Source: Eubacterium sp.
GTDB lineage: Bacteria; Bacillota_A; Clostridia; Lachnospirales; Lachnospiraceae
Direction: 5' to 3'
Assembly (NCBI GenBank): GCA_017475785.1
Contig: JAFVEX010000119.1
Span: forward strand, 1 to 23,610
DNA: 23,610 nucleotides
Shown: positions 8,363 to 14,873 of the stretch, piece after piece
Position numbering within the stretch: the stretch's first letter is position 1
Layout: each line of letters begins with the position of its first letter
Made by a program: the position numbers and the translations under genes
Notes under the pieces: generated by a model
What the model was told of the DNA's origin: nothing
What the model saw: only the letters and a program-made list of their open reading frames with translations
The model's database searches: none

Positions 8363-10201
8363 ATGAGACTGCCAGAAGAATTTCAGAGACGGATGGAGCG
8401 GATGCTGGGCGCGGAAGCGCCGGCTTTTTTTGCGTGTTACCAGGAAGTGCCAAAGAGGGGTCTGCGCGTAAATCCACTGAAAACACGCGCCTTGGAATTT
8501 CTGCAGAATCCGCCGTTTCCTGTCTCGCCGGTTCCATGGGTCGAAAACGGGTTTTACGTACCGGCGGATGTTCGGCCGGCACAGCATCCTTACTACAGCG
8601 CGGGCATCTATTATCTGCAGGAGCCGAGCGCCATGACGCCCGCGGATCGTCTGCCGGTCGAGGCGGGAGACCGGATTCTCGATCTCTGTGCCGCGCCCGG
8701 AGGAAAGGCGACCCAGCTTGCCGGAAAGCTGTTCTCTGCAGGCGGCAGCCGCAGAGAATACGCCCCGGGGAAGGGCATTCTGGTCGCCAATGAGATCAGC
8801 AACTCCCGGGCAAAGGCGCTCCTGCGCAATCTGGAGCTGGCCGGCGCCCCGGGCTGCTTTGTGACCAATGAGCATGCCGGCCGTCTCGCGGAGGTGTTCC
8901 CGGCGTATTTTGATAAAATCCTGGTGGACGCGCCGTGTTCCGGCGAGGGGATGTTCCGCCGGCAGGAGGAGGTTGCCGGCGTCTGGAGCCCTGAGCGTAC
9001 GGCATATTTCGCGAACCTGCAGAGAGGAATTCTGGAGGAGGCGGTCCGGATGCTGAAACCAGACGGGCTGCTGATGTACTCGACCTGTACATTCTCAGCG
9101 GAGGAAAATGAGGGAACGGTGTTCTGGTTCCTGCGGAATCATCCGGAGATGTCTCTGGCGGAGATTGCGCCTTACGAGGGGTTTGCGCCGGGCCATCCGG
9201 AGTGGCTCGCGCCAGAATTGATTACGGATCCTGCTCTTGCAGCTGCTTTCGCGGAGACGGACTCAGAGATGATTGCGCAGGAGATTCAGAAAAAGTGCGT
9301 CAGGATCTGGCCTCATCGAATGGACGGCGAAGGACATTTTCTGGCACTGTTCAGGAAAACAGATGTGTCTGATTTGGAACAGCCGGAAAGAGAAAACCAT
9401 TTTGTGGCAGCGGCACCCGGAGGAGCATTACAAGAGTGGCAAAAAAGGAGCAGGAGAGACAGTAAGGCGAACGGAAGCAGGAGTGACAGCGAGGGGGACG
9501 GAAACAGGAGAAAAGCGGGTCGAAACCGGAGAGACAGTATAGCGGATCGAAGCATGAAAAAAGAAGGCAGCGTACGGAGAAAAACACGGTCCGGGAGAAG
9601 CATACCGTCAGAGAACGGCACGCAGAGAAAAATCCGCTCCGGAAGAAGTACGTCGTCAGATAGCGGCGCCCAGAGCCCCAGGCAGATTCTGCAGGCATTT
9701 CTGGAAACCATGGGAATTCATCTGAGCGGAACGATCGACTGCCGGAACGAACGGCTGTATCTCGTTCCAGACTTGCCGGAAGGTGTCGGAAAGCTGAATT
9801 TTCTGCGGAACGGCGTGTTTCTCGGAGAGGCAAGAAAAGGACGGTTCATACCGTCACAGCCATTTGCGCTGTTTCTGAGCGCAGACGACTGCAGTCCGGG
9901 CGGGGTGATACGGTTTAGTCCGGAAGATCCGCGGCTGAAACTGTATCTGGAAGGACAGACGGTTGTGCTGGAGAACGGCCTGACAGAAGAAAACAGCCGG
10001 ACAGAAGAAAGCAGCTGGACAGAAGAAAGCGGCAAGGGAGAAGAAAACGGCCGAACAGAAAAAAACAGCCGGACAGAAGAAAGCAGCCAGGGAAAAGAAA
10101 ACGGGTGGAAACTGGTATGCGCGGACGGCTTCGGAATCGGCTGGGCGAAGCTTACAGGCAGCATCCTGAAAAACAAGTATCCCGCCTCCTGGCGCAGCTG
10201 A
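8363..10201 (+). CDS. RsmF/NOL1-NOP2-Sun family rRNA cytosine-C5 methyltransferase with two low-complexity insertions
   Basis: Transfers a methyl group from SAM to C5 of a cytosine in RNA, by family probably 16S rRNA. The substrate-facing N-terminus (RGLRVNPLK, 32-40) leads to the SAM loop LDLCAAPGGKATQ (107-119), the motif IV Cys192 in DAPCSGEGMFRR, and the motif VI catalytic Cys242 in YSTCTF. The C-terminal PUA-like part ends in CADGFGIGWAKL and NKYPASW. Two insertions enlarge it to 612 residues: an Arg/Ser/Gly/Asp-rich basic stretch (about 345-440) and six Ser/Thr/Glu hexapeptides (544-579). The latter sit in a PUA loop that I recall as short in relatives. The start at 8363 has GAGG eight bases ahead; the frame is open further upstream, but that would run through the palindromic repeat. 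Confidence 0.9.
   Translation: MRLPEEFQRRMERMLGAEAPAFFACYQEVPKRGLRVNPLKTRALEFLQNPPFPVSPVPWVENGFYVPADVRPAQHPYYSAGIYYLQEPSAMTPADRLPVEAGDRILDLCAAPGGKATQLAGKLFSAGGSRREYAPGKGILVANEISNSRAKALLRNLELAGAPGCFVTNEHAGRLAEVFPAYFDKILVDAPCSGEGMFRRQEEVAGVWSPERTAYFANLQRGILEEAVRMLKPDGLLMYSTCTFSAEENEGTVFWFLRNHPEMSLAEIAPYEGFAPGHPEWLAPELITDPALAAAFAETDSEMIAQEIQKKCVRIWPHRMDGEGHFLALFRKTDVSDLEQPERENHFVAAAPGGALQEWQKRSRRDSKANGSRSDSEGDGNRRKAGRNRRDSIADRSMKKEGSVRRKTRSGRSIPSENGTQRKIRSGRSTSSDSGAQSPRQILQAFLETMGIHLSGTIDCRNERLYLVPDLPEGVGKLNFLRNGVFLGEARKGRFIPSQPFALFLSADDCSPGGVIRFSPEDPRLKLYLEGQTVVLENGLTEENSRTEESSWTEESGKGEENGRTEKNSRTEESSQGKENGWKLVCADGFGIGWAKLTGSILKNKYPASWRS
9992..10099. repeat. 18-bp tandem repeat, six copies, inside the rRNA methyltransferase gene
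   Basis: Six consecutive units encode NSRTEE, SSWTEE, SGKGEE, NGRTEK, NSRTEE and SSQGKE. The period is six codons, so the frame is kept. They are inserted between the strand ending VVLENG and the conserved WKLVCADGF of the C-terminal domain. Confidence 0.85.
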
Positions 10202-10227
10202 CCCAAAAGCCTCCGGCGGATGCAAGA

Positions 10228-10270
10228 CGTCCACTGGACGATCAGCATCCCTCCTGAGTGAGGGGAGGGG
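10228..10270. terminator. hairpin cluster between convergent genes, possible weak bidirectional termination
   Basis: Two short stem-loops stand side by side: CGTCCA-C-TGGACG (10228-10240) and CCCTCC...GGAGGG (10249-10269). A third imperfect stem near 10279-10292 is followed by TTTGTTTT. None is a textbook terminator, but this 105-base gap is the only place where the convergent methyltransferase and YihY transcripts can be separated. Confidence 0.3.
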
Positions 10271-10306
10271 GAATTGAAGACCGCTTGCGGACTTTGTTTT
10301 AAAAGC

Positions 10307-11212
10307 TCATGAGGAGCCCTGCCGCCGGGGCCGGCGCTTCCGCCGGAAGAGATTCTGGATGTGTTCTTCAAAATAATTGTTTACGAACCCGCCGATCAGC
10401 AAAATGTAGAAGCAGCAATACAGCCAGAACAGGAAAATCGCCACCGTCCCGAGGCTGCCGTAAAAGGTCGTGTACCGGTTTTTTCCGCTGACATAGATGC
10501 GGAAAAAGAGCGAAAAGACCGCCCAGACAACCGTTGTCAGGACAGCACCGGGCAGCTGGTGCAGGAATTTGCGGCGCCCTGCCGGAACAAATTTATAGAT
10601 CGACATGAAAATAACGATGATACAGGCAGTTGCCAGCAGGTAGCGGCCGGTTGTCATAAATGACAGAACCAGAGGAGAGTCCGGCATGGCTGCCCGGATC
10701 GCGGAATTGATGACGCGGCTGAAGATGATCAGCACGATGAAAAAGAGCACCGCGATCATAACGATTGTGTAAACGATCGACACCAGAAGCAGCGAGAGAT
10801 AATTCCGCTGGTCGTGTGTGCGGTAGATGCGGTTCATCCCGCGGATCAGAGCCATGGTTCCCTGCGAGGAGGCCCAGACCAGCACCAGGATCGAGAGGGG
10901 AACCAGGTGGAAGGAGCGGTTGTAGGACTCCCAGATGATGTTTGAGATCAGGTGATCGAGGATGTCCGGCGTGATGCTGGTGACAGCGGAGATCAGGTCC
11001 TCCTGCCGCATGCCCATGTGCGGGATCAGCCGGCTGGCCAGGATCAGAATCGGAATAATTGACAGAAAAAAGAAAAACGCGATGCTGGAAGCATACGTTC
11101 CCACGTTCCGGCTGCCGAAACCCTGCGCGATTTCGAACCCTGCCTGTCTGACGGCAGTCGCGTCGATCGGATCGGTATTCTGTTTTGGACTTCTTTTGGG
11201 ATGTCTGCGCAT
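10307..11212 (-). CDS. YihY/BrkB-family (former 'ribonuclease BN') integral membrane protein
   Basis: A polytopic membrane protein of unknown biochemical role; the old RNase BN label is known to be wrong for this family. After a basic, cytoplasmic N-terminus come about six membrane segments (around 43-62, 103-121, 137-165, 188-208, 222-240 and 255-277) and a very basic tail (RRKRRPRRQ). The family pattern VGTYASSIAFFFFLSIIP (37-54), ASSQGTMALIRGMNRIY (114-130) and the YGSLGTVAIFLFWLY end segment (251-265) are clear. The start is put at 11212 because AAGAGG sits seven bases ahead; the frame stays open upstream through the 5' leader, but those residues do not look like the family. Divergent from the signal peptidase gene. 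Confidence 0.92.
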   Translation of the reverse strand: MRRHPKRSPKQNTDPIDATAVRQAGFEIAQGFGSRNVGTYASSIAFFFFLSIIPILILASRLIPHMGMRQEDLISAVTSITPDILDHLISNIIWESYNRSFHLVPLSILVLVWASSQGTMALIRGMNRIYRTHDQRNYLSLLLVSIVYTIVMIAVLFFIVLIIFSRVINSAIRAAMPDSPLVLSFMTTGRYLLATACIIVIFMSIYKFVPAGRRKFLHQLPGAVLTTVVWAVFSLFFRIYVSGKNRYTTFYGSLGTVAIFLFWLYCCFYILLIGGFVNNYFEEHIQNLFRRKRRPRRQGSS

Positions 11213-11279
11213 GCCGGATCCTCTTATCATAGTCAGCGTCAAAACGGGTATGACATTCTTCACAAGTTTCTGACGGCGT

Positions 11280-11294
11280 GATCCTGACAGGATC
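11280..11294. promoter_or_regulatory. 15-bp perfect palindrome in the 5' leader of the YihY-family gene
   Basis: GATCCTG-A-CAGGATC has 7-base arms and a one-base centre. It lies between the candidate promoter (11316-11324) and the start codon at 11212, well placed for a dimeric repressor or a leader hairpin. The architecture matches the palindrome upstream of dnaD but the sequence differs. Confidence 0.35.
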
Positions 11295-11315
11295 CTCTGC
11301 CGCCGGCGTGTTCCC

Positions 11316-11324
11316 ATCATAGCA
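11316..11324 (-). promoter_or_regulatory. extended -10 promoter for the YihY-family gene
   Basis: The minus strand reads TGCTATGAT (11324-11316), an extended -10 box. The corresponding -35 is poor, which extended -10 promoters tolerate. The leader to the 11212 start would be about 97 bases. Confidence 0.4.
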
Positions 11325-11383
11325 CATCCTGCAGAAAAAAACGAGGACAGAGGGATGAAATGACGCTTTTTTTGATTTTCTTG

Positions 11384-11392
11384 TGGTATGAT
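11384..11392 (+). promoter_or_regulatory. extended -10 promoter immediately before the signal peptidase gene
   Basis: TGGTATGAT (11384-11392) is an extended -10 whose transcription start would fall at about 11398-11400, one to three bases before the signal peptidase ATG at 11401. No good -35 is seen. No Shine-Dalgarno exists between this box and the ATG, which suggests a leaderless mRNA. Confidence 0.5.
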
Positions 11393-11400
11393 AAGTATAA

Positions 11401-11937
11401 ATGGAAAACAAAAGAATTCTGGAAAAATACAATGCGTATAAGCTGGGGTGGCTTCACGATTCCCTTCATTTTGTGATCCTGATTGCCGCGGCATTCATAC
11501 TGTTCCGGTTTGTGATCGGCCTCGCTGTTGTCGGAGGGGATTCCATGGAGCCTGCGCTCCAGGACGGCACGGTCGTCCTGTACCTCCGGACAGTCCGGAA
11601 TTTTCAGCCGGGCGACATCATCTCGATGCGTGTCCCCTCAGGCGCATACTATGTGAAGCGCGTTGCCGCTGTGGGAAAGGACACCGTAGACCTGCAGGAC
11701 GGGCATGTACTGGTAAATGGAGAAACCGTGGACGATCCCTGGGCGCAAGGAGAGACGGACGAGGAGACAGGCGCAGTCATTTACCCGTATTATGTCAGGG
11801 AGGGAAATGTGTTTGTGCTTGGTGATAACCGCGTGGTCTCCATGGACTCACGCGCGTTTGGAGAGGTCAGCCGGCGTCAGATCAAGGGGAAACTGCTGCT
11901 GCGGTTTGGAAAAGACGGAATCCACCGCGTCAGGTGA
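11401..11937 (+). CDS. type I signal peptidase (S26, bacterial Ser-Lys type)
   Basis: Cleaves signal peptides on the outer face of the cytoplasmic membrane. The 178-residue protein has one N-terminal membrane anchor (about 23-43), the nucleophile Ser48 in GGDSMEP, the general base Lys86 in YYVKRVAAV, and the box GDNR (141-144) followed by SMDSRAFG (147-154). The Lys places it in the bacterial rather than the SipW/eukaryotic Ser-His class. It heads a tight plus-strand cluster of membrane and secreted proteins, so it may be dedicated to their processing. No ribosome site precedes the ATG and the -10 box almost touches it. No later in-frame ATG precedes the catalytic Ser motif, and an internal start would remove the anchor. 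Confidence 0.95.
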   Translation: MENKRILEKYNAYKLGWLHDSLHFVILIAAAFILFRFVIGLAVVGGDSMEPALQDGTVVLYLRTVRNFQPGDIISMRVPSGAYYVKRVAAVGKDTVDLQDGHVLVNGETVDDPWAQGETDEETGAVIYPYYVREGNVFVLGDNRVVSMDSRAFGEVSRRQIKGKLLLRFGKDGIHRVR

Positions 11938-11964
11938 CGGCGGAAGGATGCAGGAGTTTACAGA

Positions 11965-12693
11965 ATGAAACGTTTCGACCGCCTTAAGACAATTCAGCTG
12001 GTGATTCTGATCACACTGACTGCCGTGGCGCTGATTACAATTTTGCGTGATACAGATTTGTATTATCTGATCGCGGCTGATCCGCACGTCAGACTGCTTT
12101 GCGGGCTGCTGTGGATCGTGCTGGCGGTCTCGTTCGGTTTTTTGTTTTATGATTTTAACTCTTACTCGGATCTAAAACGGGAAAACATGGAGCTGGATCA
12201 GGCGATTTACGCAGACGCGCTGACCGGAATCGCAAACCGGTACAGTGTGGATGTTTATATCGGCCAATATCTGGACCGGGCGCTGCCTGAGAGGATGGTA
12301 TGTATTACGCTGGATCTGACAAGCCTCGCCCGGATAAACCATCAGAGCGGGCACGCGGGAGGAGATGCCGCGATTTTGGCCTTCTCCGGGATTCTGCAGC
12401 GGGATGCGGGGGAACAGTGTTTTGTCGGAAGAAACGGCGGCAATAAATTTGTCGTGATATTTGAAGACTGTACGGAGAAGCAAACGGAAACGTGGATCGA
12501 AAAAGTCTCCGGACAGGTCAGAGAATACAACAGCACGCACGCGGAGGCGCCGCTGATCTGCCGCGCCGGAATTGCTTCCTGTGAGGCGGATCAGGTGCAG
12601 TCAATCACCGAACTGGTCGCGCTCTCGGACAGGAGAGCAGCCAGATCAGATGCCGGAGAGCCGGGGAGAACTGCAGACATTGGAAAAGCTTGA
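11965..12693 (+). CDS. two-span membrane protein with degenerate (probably inactive) GGDEF domain
   Basis: Membrane helices at about 9-27 and 42-62 are followed by a cytoplasmic GGDEF-fold domain (81-225). The fold is shown by DALTGIANR (84-92) and DLTSLARINHQSGHAGGDAA (117-136). The catalytic signature reads GGNKF (158-162) in place of GGDEF: the metal- and substrate-handling acidic pair is Asn-Lys. Cyclic-di-GMP synthesis is therefore unlikely. It may bind nucleotide or act as a scaffold or sensor. A GGAG site lies eight bases upstream of the ATG. It follows the signal peptidase after 27 bases, and its 3' end overlaps the predicted start of the sigma-like gene by 44 bases. Confidence 0.82.
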   Translation: MKRFDRLKTIQLVILITLTAVALITILRDTDLYYLIAADPHVRLLCGLLWIVLAVSFGFLFYDFNSYSDLKRENMELDQAIYADALTGIANRYSVDVYIGQYLDRALPERMVCITLDLTSLARINHQSGHAGGDAAILAFSGILQRDAGEQCFVGRNGGNKFVVIFEDCTEKQTETWIEKVSGQVREYNSTHAEAPLICRAGIASCEADQVQSITELVALSDRRAARSDAGEPGRTADIGKA

Positions 12694-13909
12694 CCAGAAC
12701 TATCTGAATGACCTTGTGCGGAAGGCGAAGCGTGGGAGCAGCAATGCCTTTGCAGAGCTTTATGCCGCGGTGAGCGGGCGTCAGTTCGCCTATCTGATGT
12801 ATATGCTTCATGACCGCCGGGCGGCGGAAGCAGCGCTTTTGGAGGCGTTTGTCCTCGCGCTGCAGGAGCTCGGAGCCCTTCAGAGGCCAGAGCTGTTTAT
12901 GTCGTGGATCAGCCGGATTTCTTACCGGTACTGCAGGGAGCTGCAGAGAAGCGCGCCCGTGTCAGCAGGCGAATCCCCTCAGACATCAGTGTCTACGCAG
13001 CTGATGAATCTGCCACTGGCTGAGTCACAGGCATCTGTGATGTATTATTCACAGGGGATGTCAGTAAGGGAGATCAGCGACATTCTGAATCTTGGAGAGG
13101 GAACGATCCGGAGACGTCTGCGCACTGCGAGAAGGCATCTGAGGCATTATAAGGTTGAGGGAGAAGCACGCGCGGGGGATGCCGAGGGCAGGCGGAGGAG
13201 AATCCGCAGAAGCAAAAGCAGTTCGGAGATGGACGCCGTGACAGAAGCTTCGATTCTGGCGGAAGTCTTCGCGCGGTGTGAAAAATCCCCCAATACGCTG
13301 CCGATTGAGGCGCTGTCCTCCTACGCGGTTTACCGAAAGGAGCGGTTTTCTCTGCAGAGAGGCATTCTGGCAGCGGCAATGATCCTTTTTCTGCTTTTGC
13401 CGCTTCTGTTTGTTCTGCCGGAGTTTGACGTGACAGAGGAGGACACCGGTGCGCGCGGTCTCCCGGTATATGCTGTATCAATCCGCTCAATTCTGCCGGT
13501 CAGCAGCGTCACAGCGTCCATGCGCGGCCATGCGCTGCCGGTTTATGAGGCGGCCCGCCGCAGTTATTCCGTAGAGCCGACAAGAAACGGAACGCTTCTG
13601 GTCGAAGTGAAGCTGGCCAACCGCCAGCAGGCCAGAAAAGAATACAGTGTGACAGATGTGGACGCGGACAGCCCGGTGCTGCTTGGCAGCGAGACCAGTG
13701 CCGGCAAGCTGATCCTGTGCGTCGATGACGAAGGAATCGGCGTGGACTACCGGGAAGTCAGAGCGGCTGCCGCTTCCGGGACAGTCATCCGCCCGCTTGC
13801 GGCGGACGCGGAGCAGGGGATCGTATTTTCCTACCCCGACGAGGCGTGGGATATCTATATACCAGATCACATAGGAAACACATTGCATCTGGCAGTGCAT
13901 TTTGAGTAG
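12650..13909 (+). CDS. ECF-like sigma-70 factor fused to a transmembrane helix and extracytoplasmic domain
   Basis: Residues 21-100 resemble sigma-70 region 2 (AFAELYAAVSGRQF, then FMSWISRISYRYCRELQ). Residues 118-168 resemble region 4 with a helix-turn-helix (GMSVREISDILNLGEGTIRRRL). A basic stretch (RRRRIRRSKS, about 181-190) and a helix precede one strong membrane span (238-257). About 160 residues of beta-rich, non-repetitive sequence then lie outside. The topology implies a sigma factor held at the membrane and released or signalled by an external domain, combining sigma and anti-sigma-like parts in one chain. Release would need proteolysis; that is inference. The start codon is uncertain: the ATG at 12650 has a distant GGAG, and later TTG/GTG codons are possible. 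Confidence 0.75.
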   Translation: MPESRGELQTLEKLDQNYLNDLVRKAKRGSSNAFAELYAAVSGRQFAYLMYMLHDRRAAEAALLEAFVLALQELGALQRPELFMSWISRISYRYCRELQRSAPVSAGESPQTSVSTQLMNLPLAESQASVMYYSQGMSVREISDILNLGEGTIRRRLRTARRHLRHYKVEGEARAGDAEGRRRRIRRSKSSSEMDAVTEASILAEVFARCEKSPNTLPIEALSSYAVYRKERFSLQRGILAAAMILFLLLPLLFVLPEFDVTEEDTGARGLPVYAVSIRSILPVSSVTASMRGHALPVYEAARRSYSVEPTRNGTLLVEVKLANRQQARKEYSVTDVDADSPVLLGSETSAGKLILCVDDEGIGVDYREVRAAAASGTVIRPLAADAEQGIVFSYPDEAWDIYIPDHIGNTLHLAVHFE

Positions 13910-14075
13910 ATGGCAAAAACAGGCAGCGCGCAATGTCCGGGGGATTTTGCCGCCCGGGTACAGGAGCGTGATTCGCAAGCACGGGAAAGCGTTATGTGCT
14001 GTGCGCAAATGTTTCACCGGGAAAGATAGTGTCAACTGACGTATGAAAGCTGATTAAAAAGAAGGGACGGCAAGC

Positions 14076-14453
14076 ATGAAAATAGGATGCCGGGTATGGC
14101 TGGCGAGAGGGCTGGTTTTGTGCCTGCTTCTTGGAGTGGTACTGATGGCCATTTACGGGCGAAGTGTTCTCGCGGATAATCCAGACAGCGGCGCGGCAGA
14201 AAGCGGAAAGAAACACCTGGTAATCGAGGTTGTAGAGGATATCCCGGCCGTCGAAATTGAGGACGATGAGGTGCCGCTCGCCGCGGCTCCGGTATCCTCC
14301 GGGCAGAACAGTCTGCGTCATCCGCTGATGATGGGATGTCTTCTGACGGCGGTGGCGGCCTATGTCATCTATTTCAGCCGTTACGACAGAAAGCTTGCCC
14401 GGCTGCGCCGCCAGGCGGCTGAGGCCGAGTACAACGCAATGAAAAAACACTGA
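14076..14453 (+). CDS. small exported, C-terminally anchored protein with acidic VPLA motif
   Basis: The family is not recognised. Of 125 residues, 1-33 form a signal peptide (basic start, LVLCLLLGVVLMAIYG, SVLA just before Asp34). A short acidic exported segment contains IPAVEIEDDEVPLAA (about 57-71). One membrane span (about 86-103) and a basic, helix-prone cytoplasmic tail (RYDRKLARLRRQAAEAEYN) follow. The acidic-VPLA stretch before a C-terminal span resembles, from memory, the region ahead of the anchor in some clostridial surface proteins, but there is no LPXTG. AAGAAGGGA precedes the ATG. It lies 166 bases after the sigma-like gene and is the first of three small membrane proteins ahead of the repeat protein. 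Confidence 0.7.
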   Translation: MKIGCRVWLARGLVLCLLLGVVLMAIYGRSVLADNPDSGAAESGKKHLVIEVVEDIPAVEIEDDEVPLAAAPVSSGQNSLRHPLMMGCLLTAVAAYVIYFSRYDRKLARLRRQAAEAEYNAMKKH

Positions 14454-14484
14454 AGAAAACCAGAAGTACGATGGGGAAAAACGG

Positions 14485-14631
14485 ATGAGCAGTGATATTG
14501 CGGCAATTCTGATGGGAATCGCGGCGCTGGCGGTTTTTCTGGGATACCAGATCCGCAGACACCGGCGGAGAAAGCAGGAAATCAGACAGCTCCGCGACGC
14601 GTTTTCGATCCGGCCGGAGGAAAACAAATGA
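14485..14631 (+). CDS. 48-residue single-span membrane protein with Arg-rich tail
   Basis: The family is not recognised. After a six-residue lead the segment IAAILMGIAALAVFLGY (about 5-21) should span the membrane. It is followed by QIRRHRRRKQEIRQLRDAF, a strongly basic amphipathic helix that by the positive-inside rule is cytoplasmic. GGGGAAAAACGG stands just before the ATG. Its stop codon overlaps the ATG of the next small gene (ATGA), so the two should be translationally coupled. Gene status rests on the ribosome site, the clear topology and the overlap, not on homology. Confidence 0.65.
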   Translation: MSSDIAAILMGIAALAVFLGYQIRRHRRRKQEIRQLRDAFSIRPEENK

Positions 14632-14804
14632 TTGTTCTGAGCAGTGCGGGAATTTCTCTTCTGCTGGACTGGATTCCGGCGGCAGGTCTGATCCTGCTGG
14701 CCTGCGCGTTTCTTGTGGGGAGACATCGCCGCCGGGCAGAGGAACTCAGACTGCGTGAGAAAATCGACGCATATAAGAGAAAAGAAGAGGAACAGAGAGA
14801 ATAA
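14628..14804 (+). CDS. 58-residue single-span membrane protein with charged helical tail
   Basis: The family is not recognised. A hydrophobic segment (about 15-31, WIPAAGLILLACAFLVG) is followed by RHRRRAEELRLREKIDAYK and a Glu/Arg/Lys end, predicted as a cytoplasmic charged or coiled helix. It shares the span-then-RHRRR layout with the gene it overlaps by four bases, so the pair may be ancient duplicates or interacting partners. A GGAGG site lies inside the end of the upstream gene. The secreted repeat protein begins 69 bases later. Confidence 0.65.
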   Translation: MIVLSSAGISLLLDWIPAAGLILLACAFLVGRHRRRAEELRLREKIDAYKRKEEEQRE

Positions 14805-14873
14805 GAGAGAATAGAGTTAAGACGGAATGCGAGGCAGATCTTAAATGGAATTTGGTTTCCGGCGGGTGACATC

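Noticed and set aside
10593..11432. 279-codon minus-strand ORF in another frame over the YihY-family gene
   Set aside because: His/Arg/Pro-rich out-of-frame translation; the alternative frame gives a clean six-span YihY protein with a good start.
13910..14029. A 39-codon ORF beginning directly after the sigma-like gene's stop codon
   Set aside because: The ATG abuts the TAG, but there is no ribosome site, the peptide has mixed composition with several Cys and no membrane or family features, and it looks like chance read-through of the 166-base gap.
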